Part shown: positions 1-11,087 of the stretch, piece by piece
Layout: the number at the start of each line of letters is the position of its first letter
Numbering within the stretch: position 1 is the stretch's first letter
Assembly (NCBI GenBank): GCA_002840765.1
Contig: PHCE01000006.1
Coordinates: 1 to 64,000 of the forward strand
From: Betaproteobacteria bacterium HGW-Betaproteobacteria-7
Lineage (GTDB): Bacteria; Pseudomonadota; Gammaproteobacteria; Burkholderiales; Rhodocyclaceae
Direction: 5' to 3'
DNA: 64,000 nucleotides
Notes under the pieces: generated by a model
The model's database searches: none
Told to the model about the DNA's origin: nothing
The model's input: only the letters and a program-made list of their open reading frames with translations
Translations under genes and position numbers: made by a program

Positions 1-930
1 CTGCGCGACCTGGTCAACGCCATTCCGCTGTACGCCATCAAGGCCGGCCTGCTGACCGTCGAGAAGAAGGGCAAGAAGAACGTCTTCTCCGGCCGCATCC
101 TGGAAATTGAAGGCCTGCCGGATCTCAAGGTTGAGCAAGCTTTCGAGCTGTCCGATGCCGCCGCCGAGCGCTCCGCCGCCGCCTGTGCGATCGCCCTGAA
201 CAAGGAACCGATCGTCGAGTACATGACGTCGAACATCACGCTGATGAAGTGGATGATCGCCGAAGGCTACCAGGACGCCCGCACGCTGAAGCGCCGCATC
301 GCCGCCATGGAAGACTGGATCGCCAACGGTACGCTGCTCAAGGCTGATGCCAACGCGCAGTACGCCGCGGTCATCGAAATCGACCTGGCTGAAGTCACCG
401 AGCCGATCCTGGCCTGCCCGAACGATCCGGACGACGTCAAGATCCTGTCCGAAGTTGCCGGCGCCAAGATCGACGAAGTTTTCATCGGCTCGTGCATGAC
501 CAACATCGGCCACTTCCGTGCTGCCGCCAAGGTCCTCGAAGGCAAGTCCGACATCCCGACCCGTCTGTGGATCGCCCCGCCGACCAAGATGGACGCGCTG
601 ATCCTGACCGAAGAAGGCTACTACGGCGTCCTCGGCAAGTCTGGTGCGCGCATGGAAATGCCGGGCTGCTCGCTGTGCATGGGTAACCAGGCGCAGATCC
701 GCAAAGGCTCGACGGCGATCTCCACCTCCACCCGCAACTTCCCGAACCGTCTCGGTATCGACACCCAGGTCTACCTCAGCTCCGCCGAACTGGCCGCCAT
801 GTGCGCCCTGGCCGGCCGGATCGTGACCGTTCCGGAATACATGGAGCAGATCAAGCTGGTGAACGCCAAGTACATGAACTTCGACCAGATTCCGGAGTTT
901 GTGGAACAGGCTGCTACGGTCGAGATGTAA
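1..930 (+). CDS. acnB: Aconitate hydratase B, C-terminal part (5' truncated by window)
   Basis: The reading frame is open from base 1 to the TAA at 928-930 and has no start in the window, so this is the C-terminal ~309 residues of a protein that is normally about 860 residues long. The visible protein carries AcnB hallmarks: [53 protein letters not shown] and the cluster-binding [11 protein letters not shown]. It interconverts citrate and isocitrate in the TCA cycle and usually also hydrates 2-methyl-cis-aconitate. A good terminator lies 45 bp after the stop. The rest of the TCA genes are about 46 kb away in this window. Degenerate partial copies of the same gene lie downstream at 8.04-8.21 and 12.14-13.12 kb. 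Identification is secure; the start and promoter are outside the window. Confidence 0.97.
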   Translation: MRDLVNAIPLYAIKAGLLTVEKKGKKNVFSGRILEIEGLPDLKVEQAFELSDAAAERSAAACAIALNKEPIVEYMTSNITLMKWMIAEGYQDARTLKRRIAAMEDWIANGTLLKADANAQYAAVIEIDLAEVTEPILACPNDPDDVKILSEVAGAKIDEVFIGSCMTNIGHFRAAAKVLEGKSDIPTRLWIAPPTKMDALILTEEGYYGVLGKSGARMEMPGCSLCMGNQAQIRKGSTAISTSTRNFPNRLGIDTQVYLSSAELAAMCALAGRIVTVPEYMEQIKLVNAKYMNFDQIPEFVEQAATVEM

Positions 931-974
931 TTCGCGAAAATCAGCCGGTTTGACCGGTCGAGCGTAGCAATCTG

Positions 975-1009
975 AAAAAGCCCCCGTCTGTAAAAGGCGG
1001 GGGCTTTTT
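975..1009 (+). terminator. Intrinsic terminator of acnB
   Basis: A perfect 12-bp stem (AAAAAGCCCCCG at 975-986 and CGGGGGCTTTTT at 998-1009) with an 11-nt loop ends in a T-run, 45 bp after the acnB stop. Because the stem starts with an A-run it could work on both strands. A near copy of this stem follows the acnB pseudogene at 13154-13189. Confidence 0.9.
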
Positions 1010-1081
1010 ACTGTGCGCTTCCCTATTATGAGTGTGTATTTAAGTACTTTTCACAGTACAAGTGCAGTTTGACCGAATGCC

Positions 1082-1276
1082 ATGGCCAACGCTAAGACCG
1101 CGACACTGAGTTTTCGTATCAAACCGGAGTTGAAAGAGGCTCTGCGCGTAGCTGCTGACCAGGAACACCGCAGCATCGCCAATATGATTGAAGTGACGAT
1201 TCTGCAGTATTGCCGACAGAACGCTGTAGCAATCGTCGATGAGCGCACTCCATCTGCAGAGCGGCCAAAAAAGTAG
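1082..1276 (+). CDS. Small ribbon-helix-helix (CopG/Arc-like) DNA-binding protein
   Basis: This 64-residue protein starts at an ATG. Its short beta-strand segment (ATLSFRIKPELKEAL) is followed by two helices (RVAADQEHRSIANMIEVTILQYC), which is the plan of an RHH DNA-binding fold. Such proteins act as dimeric repressors, often beside toxins, restriction genes or mobile DNA. No toxin partner is seen next to it; the stub that follows resembles the beginning of a restriction-enzyme subunit. It lies just past the acnB terminator, at the edge of the accessory segment. The fold call is from sequence pattern; the target is unknown. Confidence 0.6.
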   Translation: MANAKTATLSFRIKPELKEALRVAADQEHRSIANMIEVTILQYCRQNAVAIVDERTPSAERPKK

Positions 1277-1325
1277 CAGGGGCGGCGAGTAGTCATCGAC
1301 CCGCAAGAACGAGGCGTACCACCTG

Positions 1326-1472
1326 ATGGCATTACATCCGGATTTTCCGCTCTCGCCCTACGAAACACTGTCTCCTGGTACCAGTCAACGCTGGATAGAA
1401 AATGCCGGCACCCTGCTGCGAGATCGACGCCAACCAGATGGACATGGGCAACGAGATCGAACTGCAGGTTGA
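1326..1472 (+). pseudogene. N-terminal stub resembling a type III restriction/helicase subunit
   Basis: An ATG at 1326 opens 48 codons beginning MALHPDFPLSPYETLSPG and then RW. This resembles the N-termini of large restriction proteins that start with HPDFPxSPYxxLDPxxRW. The similarity stops after about 25 residues and the frame closes at a TGA near 1472. The stub follows the RHH gene by 50 bp. I read it as the leftover 5' end of a deleted restriction gene; the assignment is from memory of the family pattern and is weak. Confidence 0.3.
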
Positions 1473-1510
1473 TCAGGCCACCGGCAAGGTCACCGCCACC
1501 CTTCGGCAGC
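1411..1510 (+). pseudogene. Possible aconitase (AcnB swivel-like) fragment
   Basis: In the frame opened at 1402 the residues CEIDANQMDMGNEIELQVDQ are read, followed by ATGKVTATL. The xMxMGxxIxL pattern resembles the start of the AcnB swivel region. Downstream of about 1510 the coding sense is lost, and nothing recognisable is seen up to 1783. Since other acnB pieces lie at 8.04 and 12.14 kb in the same orientation, this may be the most upstream relic of the same broken copy. The match is short and could be chance. Confidence 0.3.
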
Positions 1511-1783
1511 GCCACCTTCTTCAACGCCCGCACCCCGACTGGAAGACGCTGTGCGGATCATGGCCACCTCACAACTCGGTCGCCGCATCGTCGCCATGCG
1601 GGGCGCGCCCGATGCGGCCCAATGGTCGGCGGGGATTGCCCCCCACATCGGCTGGAGGCGTTCCGGGCAAGCCCAGAAATGCCCGTTGGATCTAAATGCG
1701 CCGATTCGTTGCGTCTTTTCGCCGGCTCGTCCGTCTATCGGATAGGACGCAAATCCGCGTCGTCATCATGAAAGGCAGACACC

Positions 1784-2947
1784 ATGGAACGCATCGAAAA
1801 CTACCCCGTGGCCGTGCTCGGCGCCGGCCCGGTCGGGCTGGCGGCGGCGGCCAACCTCATCGAATACGGCCTGACGCCCCTCATCCTCGAGGCCGACAAC
1901 GCGGTCGCCGCGAGCTTTCGCGATTTCAGCCATGTGAAGCTGTTCTCGCCCTGGCGCTACAACCTCGACCGGGCCAGCCGGCGCCTGCTCGAACAAAACG
2001 GCTGGACCTCGCCCGACGCGGAGACAGTGCCAACGGCGGGCGAGTTGTTGCGCGATTACCTCGAACCCTTGGCGGCGCAGCCGGCCATCGCCGAGCACCT
2101 GAGGCTGGGCCACCGGGTGGTAGCGGTGGCGCGACGGGGTTACGACAAGGTGAAGAGCGAAGGGCGCGAGCGGGCGCCCTTTGTGATCCGGGTTGAAGAG
2201 GGCGGAGAAACCCGCGACTACCTGGCCGGGGCGGTGATCGACGCCACCGGCAACTGGTCGCGGCCTAATCCGCTCGGCGCGAACGGTTTGCCGGCCGTCG
2301 GCGAGGCTCGGCTGGCAAGTCGCATCCGTTATGGCATGCCCGACATCGCCGGCGCCCTGCGTTCGCGTTACCTGGGTCGGAACACACTGGTGGTGGGTGC
2401 CGGCCATTCGGCGGTGGGCTCGCTGGTGGCCCTGGCCGGACTGGCGGAAGCCGATCCAGCCACCACGATCCACTGGGCCTTGCGCGGCGCCAGCCCCTCG
2501 CGTGCCTTCGGCGGCGGCGAGGCCGACCAGTTGCCGGCGCGGGGCGCGCTCGGCCTTCGACTCAAGGCGTTGGTCGAAAGTGGCCGGCTGGTGGTCCATA
2601 GCCAGTTCCGGGTGCGCGAACTGTGTGAGGAAAACGGCGCCGTGACGGTGATCCCGGAAGACGGTTTCGCTGGCGTGGCGCCGATTGGCGGCGTCGACGA
2701 GATTGTTTGCGCCACCGGTTCGCGGCCCGATCTCGACCTGGTGCGGGAGCTGCGCGTGCGCACCGACGCTTGGCTGGAAAGCACCGAGGCCCTGGCGCCC
2801 CTGATCGACCCCAACCAGCACAGTTGCGGCAGCGTGCGCCCCCACGGCCATCGTGAACTGGCCCACCCGGAAGCCGGCTTCTACATCGTCGGCGCCAAGA
2901 GCTACGGCCGCGCCCCCACCTTTCTGCTCGCCACCGGCTACGAGTAG
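1784..2947 (+). CDS. FAD-dependent flavoprotein oxidoreductase, cut short by an in-frame TAG
   Basis: The 387-residue protein has an N-terminal FAD-binding Rossmann motif (VLGAGPVGLAAAANL, about residues 10-24) and a second nucleotide-binding motif (VVGAGHSAVGSL, about residue 205). This is the plan of flavin-containing monooxygenase/thioredoxin-reductase-like enzymes. It ends at a TAG (2945-2947), but the same frame stays open to 3145 and there encodes a natural-looking C-terminus with several Cys pairs. The TAG sits where CAG (Gln) would restore the full ~453-residue protein, so this is probably a nonsense mutation or a sequencing error. The MFS gene overlaps the tail and SigZ follows. Context suggests handling of a thiol-reactive compound or metalloid (ArsO-like); the substrate is inference. 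Confidence 0.75.
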   Translation: MERIENYPVAVLGAGPVGLAAAANLIEYGLTPLILEADNAVAASFRDFSHVKLFSPWRYNLDRASRRLLEQNGWTSPDAETVPTAGELLRDYLEPLAAQPAIAEHLRLGHRVVAVARRGYDKVKSEGRERAPFVIRVEEGGETRDYLAGAVIDATGNWSRPNPLGANGLPAVGEARLASRIRYGMPDIAGALRSRYLGRNTLVVGAGHSAVGSLVALAGLAEADPATTIHWALRGASPSRAFGGGEADQLPARGALGLRLKALVESGRLVVHSQFRVRELCEENGAVTVIPEDGFAGVAPIGGVDEIVCATGSRPDLDLVRELRVRTDAWLESTEALAPLIDPNQHSCGSVRPHGHRELAHPEAGFYIVGAKSYGRAPTFLLATGYE

Positions 2948-3145
2948 GTCCGTTCGGTGGCCGCGGCCCTGGCCGGCGACCTGGTGGCAGCGGACGACGT
3001 ACGCCTGGAGCTGCCCGAGACCGGCGTCTGCGTCAGCGATTTCGCGGCCGGCACCGGCGATTGCTGCGCCGAAGCGCCGGCGGTGGTAAAACCGGCGGCG
3101 GGATGCTGCACCTCAAGCCGGGCCGCCGCCGCGTGCTGCGCTTGA
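2948..3145 (+). pseudogene. In-frame Cys-rich C-terminal tail of the flavoprotein beyond the TAG
   Basis: Reading on in the flavoprotein frame gives VRSVAAALAGDLVAADDV, then a tail with Cys pairs (GDCCAEAP, AAGCCTSS, AAACCA) and a TGA at 3143-3145. Paired Cys residues at the end of such flavoproteins can bind metal or metalloid. The tail has no clear ribosome site of its own and overlaps the start of the MFS gene in another frame. Confidence 0.6.
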
Positions 3146-4299
3146 ACCGGCCGCACGCCCCGGTCGCCGTTCTGGCCGTGGCCCAGTTGCTCGCCTGGGG
3201 CACACTCTATTACGGCATCGCCTTCCTGGCCCCGGCCATAGCTGCTGACACCGGCTGGAGCCCGCCAAGCATCTTCGGTGCCTACTCCGCCGGTCTGCTG
3301 GTGGCGGCCCTTTTGGCGACGCCGGTCGGGCATCTGCTCGTCCGCCACGGCGGTCGCGCGGTGATGTCGACCGGCTCCGCATTGGCGGCAGTCGCCCTCA
3401 TGCTGATGGCGGCGAGTGAAGGCACGGGGTTGTTCTACGCCGCCTGGCTGGTTGCCGGCGCGGCCATGGCCACGACCTTATACGAGGCGGCTTTTTCCAC
3501 CTTGCGTGAACAGGGGGGCAGCGACTTCCGGCGCGTCATCGGCGTCGTCACTCTGGTGGGCGGCTTCGCCAGCACTCTGTTCTGGCCGCTCACCCAGGGG
3601 CTGGTGGCCGAGCTCGGCTGGCGAACCACGGCGCTGGTTTACGCGGGCCTGAATCTGGCCGTGGGAGGGTGTCTATCTCTCTGGCTGCCCGCGTATGCCG
3701 GGCCGAGCGGGTCACCGGTGGCGACCACCAAACCGCGAACGGCGCCGTGCCGGATCGTGTTTCCGCTGGCCGCCGCCTTCGCCTGCGCCGCCTTGGCGAC
3801 GTCGGCGGTCTCGGCCCATCTCGCGGCCTTTTTGGCTGGCCGGCCCGACGCCATCGCCCTCTCGGCCATGGTCCTGATCGGCCCGATGCAGGTGGCGGGC
3901 CGGTGGCTGGAATGGCGCCTGGCGCACAGGGTGCCGGTGCGCGCCACGGGTCTGTTGGCCTTCCTCGGCCTGGCGTTGGGGCTTGCGCTACTGGCCTGGA
4001 ACGCGACCGGGGTATGGACGGTGTTCGCCTTCGCCATCCTCTACGGTGCCGCCAACGGCGTGCTGACCGTGGTGCGCGGCGGCGCGGCTGCGGAATGGTT
4101 GCCGGAGGCCGGCTACGCCGCCACCTTGGGCGCGCTGTCCACGCCGGCCCTGGTCGCGCGCGCCCTGGCGCCGCTGGCGACGGCCTCGCTTCTGGCTGTC
4201 TGGGGCGGCGCGGCGACCCTTTGGCTGCTGGTGCTGTCGGCGCTGGCGGGCCTGGCGGCCTTTTCGCTCGCCGCCGCGCGGGTTCGAATTCCGGCATAG
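3103..4299 (+). CDS. MFS-family membrane transporter
   Basis: About 398 residues with many hydrophobic segments spaced as in a 12-helix major facilitator protein, for example AVLAVAQLLAWGTLYYGIAF and SAGLLVAALLATPVGHLLVRHGGR, the latter close to the loop 2-3 signature. It is an inner-membrane secondary transporter, probably an exporter given the neighbours. I chose the ATG at 3103; a TTG at 3061 and a GTG at 3133 are also in frame. Every one of these starts lies inside the flavoprotein's Cys-rich tail, so translation is probably coupled. Related transporters beside flavoproteins occur in arsenic-type clusters, but the substrate here is not known. Confidence 0.8.
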   Translation: MLHLKPGRRRVLRLNRPHAPVAVLAVAQLLAWGTLYYGIAFLAPAIAADTGWSPPSIFGAYSAGLLVAALLATPVGHLLVRHGGRAVMSTGSALAAVALMLMAASEGTGLFYAAWLVAGAAMATTLYEAAFSTLREQGGSDFRRVIGVVTLVGGFASTLFWPLTQGLVAELGWRTTALVYAGLNLAVGGCLSLWLPAYAGPSGSPVATTKPRTAPCRIVFPLAAAFACAALATSAVSAHLAAFLAGRPDAIALSAMVLIGPMQVAGRWLEWRLAHRVPVRATGLLAFLGLALGLALLAWNATGVWTVFAFAILYGAANGVLTVVRGGAAAEWLPEAGYAATLGALSTPALVARALAPLATASLLAVWGGAATLWLLVLSALAGLAAFSLAAARVRIPA

Positions 4300-4329
4300 T
4301 GAGAAGAGCACAACGAGACCATCTCCAAC

Positions 4330-4870
4330 ATGACCGAACCTCAAACCACCCCGGCCCAGGTCTGGTGCGACTGGCAGGCCGCCCTGCGCCGTTACTTAGC
4401 CCGCCGGGTGCGCCAGCCCGCCGACACCGATGACGTGTTGCACGAGGTCTTCCTCAAGATTGAGGCGCGCCTGGGCCAATTGCGCGAACCGGGCCGCCTG
4501 GCTGTACCGCGTCGCCGACCACACTATCGCCGACTACTACCGCAACCAGCGCCCCTGGGACGAACTTCCGGAAGACCTCCCCGCGCCGGAGTCGGCGGCG
4601 GACGCCACGGCGGCGCTATCGGTCTGTCTGCGACCGATGATCGAGGCCTTGCCGGAGACCTACCGTCAGGCAGTGCTCTGGTCCGAGCTCGACGGCCTGC
4701 CCCAGCGAGAGGTAGCCGAGCGCCTGGGCATCTCGCTGTCCGGTGCAAAATCAAGGGTGCAGCGCGGGCGTGCGCAGTTGCGCGCCCTCGTGCTGGGCTG
4801 CTGCCATGTCGAATCCGACGGCGACGGCCTGGCCTGCAAACAAAAGCCGGATGGGGCGCGGTATTGCTGA
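4330..4870 (+). pseudogene. sigZ: ECF RNA polymerase sigma factor SigZ, frameshifted
   Basis: The first part (from the ATG at 4330) reads QVWCDWQAALRRYLARRV and ADTDDVLHEVFLKIEARL, which is sigma region 2. The second part, in the +1 frame from about 4490, reads AAWLYRVADHTIADYYRNQ and then region 4 (LPETYRQAVLWSELDGLPQ, EVAERLGISLSGAKSRVQRG). The frames swap near 4490-4503, around a GC-rich stretch encoding REPGRL-AWLYR, so a single-base indel splits one ~180-residue gene. The end keeps the SigZ-type Cys tail (GCCHVESDGDG, final YC). SigZ would direct transcription of a small stress regulon, probably including its neighbours. Either a real pseudogene or a sequencing error. Confidence 0.8.
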
Positions 4871-4990
4871 GGGGTAGCACTGGTAATCCGCTTTTCGTAA
4901 CCGCACCAAAGCAGCACGGAATCAATGGCTAGCGGAGGGCTTTATGAGAGCCAAAACAATGTCAAAACGGCCGCCGAATGGGGAGTCTAC

Positions 4991-5572
4991 ATGAGCAAAC
5001 GCATCCTGGTCCTTCTCGGCCATCCCGACTCCGCCAGTTTCTGTGCCGCTTTGGCGGCGGCCTACTCCGAGGCGGCACGCGACGCCGGTCATGAGGTGCG
5101 CGTACTGCGTCTGGGCGAACTGGCTTTTGATCCCATCCTGCATGAGGGCTACCGGCGCTTCCAGGATCTGGAGCAGGATCTGATCTCGGCCCAGGCGGAA
5201 ATCCTGTGGGCAGAACATCTGGTATTCGTCTACCCGGTTTGGTGGGGTGCCATGCCGGCCTTGCTGAAAGGCTTTTTCGACCGGGTGTTCCTGCCTGGAT
5301 TTGCTTTCAAGTACCGCGACGGCTCGGTCTTGTGGGATCGGCTGTTGAGCGGCCGCTCGGCGCGGCTTCTGGTGACCATGGACACGCCGCCCTGGTTCTA
5401 CCGCTGGGTTTACCGCATGCCGGGCCACAACCAGATGCGTCGCACCATCCTGGAGTTCAGCGGCATCAAACCGGTGAAGATAAGCAATTTCGGCACCGTG
5501 CGCGGGTCCGGCGCGGAACGGCGGCAACGCTGGTTGACCGCCGCGCAGCGGCTGGGCAGCCGGGGCGAGTGA
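4991..5572 (+). CDS. NAD(P)H-dependent flavodoxin-fold oxidoreductase (quinone reductase family)
   Basis: The 193-residue protein starts at the ATG at 4991, behind a GGGGAG ribosome site. It begins KRILVLLGHPDSASFCAALA, the FMN/FAD phosphate loop of the NQO/MdaB family, and carries VFVYPVWWGAMPALLKGFFD, the family's flavin-contact loop with conserved Trp and Pro. Such cytoplasmic enzymes make two-electron reductions of quinones or nitro compounds with NAD(P)H. It lies 120 bp after the SigZ remnant and before a rhodanese, fitting a redox/thiol stress group. The exact substrate cannot be told. Confidence 0.88.
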   Translation: MSKRILVLLGHPDSASFCAALAAAYSEAARDAGHEVRVLRLGELAFDPILHEGYRRFQDLEQDLISAQAEILWAEHLVFVYPVWWGAMPALLKGFFDRVFLPGFAFKYRDGSVLWDRLLSGRSARLLVTMDTPPWFYRWVYRMPGHNQMRRTILEFSGIKPVKISNFGTVRGSGAERRQRWLTAAQRLGSRGE

Positions 5573-5785
5573 TCATGCTGTTCGGGCGCTGCGTGACAAC
5601 GTTCGCCGAACCCGCGCAGGACGCCGCCAGCCTAGCGACCTGTGGCAGCAGCCCAGCCTGTCATATTCGCGCAGGTCTACCGGATGCCAGATAAATTGGA
5701 TCAAAACCGTATCGCGCAGCAAGCCGGGGATTACGCCTTCTTTCGTACTACTAGCCCACAACCAATTATCCGAGAGGGAAATATC

Positions 5786-6181
5786 ATGGAGGAGCAACTT
5801 AAGCATTACGCGGAAAAACTGGCTTACGAAACCGATTCTTGGGATCTGCAGGTCGCCCTCGATGGCGGTGACAACGTCGTGGTGATCGATGCCCGCTCGC
5901 CCGAAGCCTATGCGCGGAGGCGCATTCCCGGTGCGATCAACCTCCCGCATCGGACGATGAGCGATGAGACCACTGTCGGCATCGATAGGGCGGCGCTGGT
6001 GGTCGTCTACTGCGACGGCATCGGCTGCAATGCTTCGACCAAGGGGGCTTTGAACATGACCCGGTTGGGGTTCCGGGTCAAGGAATTGATCGGCGGCCTG
6101 GATTGGTGGCGGCGCGACGGCCATCACATCGAGGAAAACGTGACGGGCGCGGCCGACGGCGCTGCCTGCGGCTGCGGTTGA
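5786..6181 (+). CDS. Rhodanese-like sulfurtransferase, single domain
   Basis: The 131-residue protein starts at the ATG at 5786, behind GAGAGGGAA. It has the rhodanese pattern: VVVIDARSPEAYARRRIPGA near residues 32-51 and an active-site loop beginning YCDGIGCNAS, with the catalytic Cys first. It ends in a Cys-rich AACGCG. It would move sulfane sulfur to a thiol acceptor. The 213 bp before it (5573-5785) hold no gene that I can recognise. It is convergent with the DJ-1 gene, with a 9-bp gap. Confidence 0.88.
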   Translation: MEEQLKHYAEKLAYETDSWDLQVALDGGDNVVVIDARSPEAYARRRIPGAINLPHRTMSDETTVGIDRAALVVVYCDGIGCNASTKGALNMTRLGFRVKELIGGLDWWRRDGHHIEENVTGAADGAACGCG

Positions 6182-6190
6182 AGCCTCGAT

Positions 6191-6874
6191 CTACCGCGCC
6201 GCCGGACCGAGCAACCGCGCCATCTCCCGCCCGACCCCTGCCGCCGAGGCCGGGTTCTGGCCGGTGACGAGGTGGCCGTCAACAATAACGTTGGCCTGCC
6301 AGTTGGGCGCCGGCACGTGTGTCGCGCCGCGTTGGGCCAACGTGCTGGCGAGGAGGAAGGGCACTACCTCTGCCAGGCCGGCGGCGCGTTCCTCGTCGTC
6401 GGTGAAGGCGGCGACCCGCTTACCCGCCACCAAGTAGCGGCCGTCGGCCAGCCTCAGGTTGACCAGCGCCGACGGGCCGTGGCACACCGCGCCGACCACG
6501 CCGCCGGCCTCGTGGACGGCCAGGGCGATGCGGGCCAGGCCGGCATCGTCGGGGAAGTCCCACATGGTGCCGTGGCCACCGACGAACAAGATGGCCGCGT
6601 AATCGGCCGGGTCGATGGCCTCGGGTCGGGCCGTGGAGGTCAGATTGGCCTGCACCTCGGGGTCGGACAGGAAGGCGCGCAGGACGGCATCGTCGAGCTC
6701 GCCACCTTCCATGGGCGCGCGGCCGCCCTTGGGGCTGACGAAGTCGATCCGGTATCCGGCATCGCGAAGCGGCGCCCAGGGGTGAGCGGCCTCGGGAGCG
6801 TAAAAACCGGTGGGCTGGCCGGTGTCGCCCTTGCGGTCGTGGCTGGTGAGAGCGAATAGGATCTTGGTTTTCAT
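6191..6874 (-). CDS. DJ-1/PfpI family protein (Hsp31-like, type 1 glutamine amidotransferase fold)
   Basis: The 227-residue protein starts MKTKILFALTSHDRKGDTG. It has LFVGGHGTMWDFPDD and the nucleophile elbow VGAVCHGPSALV (Cys followed by His-Gly-Pro), the signature of the Hsp31-like branch of DJ-1/PfpI proteins. Members of this branch act as glutathione-independent glyoxalases or protein deglycases. It is transcribed away from a LysR regulator, and a 14-bp palindrome lies in the 140-bp gap between them. That makes it the probable target of that regulator. Confidence 0.88.
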   Translation of the reverse strand: MKTKILFALTSHDRKGDTGQPTGFYAPEAAHPWAPLRDAGYRIDFVSPKGGRAPMEGGELDDAVLRAFLSDPEVQANLTSTARPEAIDPADYAAILFVGGHGTMWDFPDDAGLARIALAVHEAGGVVGAVCHGPSALVNLRLADGRYLVAGKRVAAFTDDEERAAGLAEVVPFLLASTLAQRGATHVPAPNWQANVIVDGHLVTGQNPASAAGVGREMARLLGPAAR

Positions 6875-6909
6875 GGTTGCACCTGTATGGTTGATTTGGG
6901 ATTTGGGAT

Positions 6910-6923
6910 ACGCGGTACCGCGT
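6910..6923. promoter_or_regulatory. Perfect 14-bp palindrome, candidate LysR operator
   Basis: ACGCGGTACCGCGT at 6910-6923 is a perfect palindrome in the divergent DJ-1/lysR intergenic region. It lies 36 bp upstream of the DJ-1 start and 91 bp upstream of the lysR start. Its dyad symmetry and position fit a LysR-type autoregulatory site. No binding data are available. Confidence 0.4.
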
Positions 6924-7014
6924 GGTCGCCATCATCGCGGCGCAGTGGGCGGCCGGGAATCCATCGGCGTGGCATGAGCGCAATGCCGGCGCGGAATGAA
7001 TCGGGAGACAGACA

Positions 7015-7941
7015 TTGGACAAACTGACACAGATAAAAATCTTCGCCCGGGTGGCCGAGCGGGGCGGATTTTCCGCCGCCGGACGCGATCTCGGCCTCGG
7101 CCAATCCGTCGTCAGCAAGGCGATTGCGGCGCTGGAGGCCGGTCTCGGCGCCCGTCTGGTTAGCCGGTCCACCCGAAAGGTCGCGTTGACCGAGGCTGGC
7201 CAAGCCTATTGCCGCCATTGTCGCAGCATCCTGGACGAGCTGGCGGAGGCCGATGCCGCGGTCGGCGCCGCCCAGGCGGGGCTGGGCGGCCGGCTTAATA
7301 TCGCCGCGCCGGTGCCCTTTGGGCTGATGTTCGTGTCGCCCCGGGCGGCGCGCTTTCAGGCGTCGCATCCGGGACTGGCCATCGGCCTCGACCTGGACGA
7401 CCGTTTGGTCGATCTGGTGGCGGCAAACGTCGACGTCGCCATCCGCCTGGGGCGGGTCGGCGGCGCCGGGGTGGCGGCGCGCAAACTGGGCGATAGCCCG
7501 TTCCTGACCCTGGCCGCGCCTGACTACTTGGCGCGGCGCGGGGCGCCGGTGCGACCGGAGGAGCTCGACCGCCACGACTGCCTGGTATATGACCATGCCG
7601 CTGGCGTCGTGACATGGGACTTCGACGCCGCCAGCGGCGCCACCCCGGTTGGCGTCTCGGGCCGGTATCGTTGCAACAACCTGCTGGCGTTGCGGGATGC
7701 CGCCCTGGCCGGCCTGGGCATCGCCCGCCTGCCTCTGTGGATGGCGGCGCCCGACCTCGATGCCGGCACGTTGCGGCCAGTATTGGCCGGGTTTCCGCCG
7801 CCGCCCTTCGCCATCCACGCGGTCTTTCCGACGCCACGCCGGATACCGGCCAAGGCGCGCCTGTTCGCAGATTTCATGCAGGAGGAATTGGTATGCTTTC
7901 GGGGGCGTGCTGCGCCGCCGGACCAAGCGATCCGTCGTTGA
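7015..7941 (+). CDS. LysR-family transcriptional regulator
   Basis: The 308-residue protein has the N-terminal winged HTH of the LysR family ([20 protein letters not shown], then [19 protein letters not shown], residues ~9-50) and a periplasmic-binding-like effector domain from about residue 90. The start is a TTG at 7015, eight bases after CGGGAGA. The HTH begins almost at once and no upstream ATG is in frame. It is divergent from the DJ-1 gene. LTTRs of this subgroup (AaeR/DsdC-like) often control a divergent oxidoreductase or stress gene. Confidence 0.9.
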   Translation: MDKLTQIKIFARVAERGGFSAAGRDLGLGQSVVSKAIAALEAGLGARLVSRSTRKVALTEAGQAYCRHCRSILDELAEADAAVGAAQAGLGGRLNIAAPVPFGLMFVSPRAARFQASHPGLAIGLDLDDRLVDLVAANVDVAIRLGRVGGAGVAARKLGDSPFLTLAAPDYLARRGAPVRPEELDRHDCLVYDHAAGVVTWDFDAASGATPVGVSGRYRCNNLLALRDAALAGLGIARLPLWMAAPDLDAGTLRPVLAGFPPPPFAIHAVFPTPRRIPAKARLFADFMQEELVCFRGRAAPPDQAIRR

Positions 7942-8038
7942 CTTTGCGACCCCGGTCACCTGTGGACACGGTTGCCCTCAAAGGGGCTTCCTTCAGGGCG
8001 CCCACGGGGACTTTTTTCGTGCGGGCGGGCCAAGCACC

Positions 8039-8210
8039 TGCCTCGGTTTCTCTGCCGACCTGGTGATGCAGTCCTTCTGCCACACCGCCGCCTATCCGAA
8101 GTTGGTCGACGTCAACATGCACCGCGAACTGCCGTCCTTCATCAGCACCCGTGGCGGAAGGCATCACCCTGCGCGACCTGGTCAACGCCATTCCGCTGTA
8201 CGCCATCAAG
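8039..8210 (+). pseudogene. acnB: Fragment of a second acnB copy (internal pieces fused)
   Basis: From 8039 to 8158 the frame reads [20 protein letters not shown] followed by [20 protein letters not shown], a conserved internal AcnB stretch. It jumps directly, with a frame change at about 8160, to [17 protein letters not shown], which in AcnB lies about 90 residues further on. Bases 8169-8210 are identical to bases 1-42 of the window and to 12354-12395. The fragment has no start or end. It is missing exactly from the larger fragment at 12.14 kb, so the two may derive from one broken copy. The rest of the 7942-8324 gap holds nothing else recognisable. Confidence 0.85.
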
Positions 8211-8324
8211 TGGGCGACCTGCCCATGCTGAAGCTGCGGTGCGACGATGCGGGCTGGCTGGTCGACTGGCTGATGTATTGCTGGAAAGGCGGCAGAAATC
8301 TCCGGCGTGCCGGAGGTGCCAAGA

Positions 8325-11087
<2,763 letters not shown>

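Noticed and set aside
4270-4300. tRNA-like GGTTCGAATTCC text
   Set aside because: It encodes the last residues of the MFS transporter and has no cloverleaf around it.
3669-4433. Overlapping plus-strand frame of 254 codons within the MFS gene
   Set aside because: The translation is Gly/Arg-rich with no domain; it is an alternate frame of the transporter.
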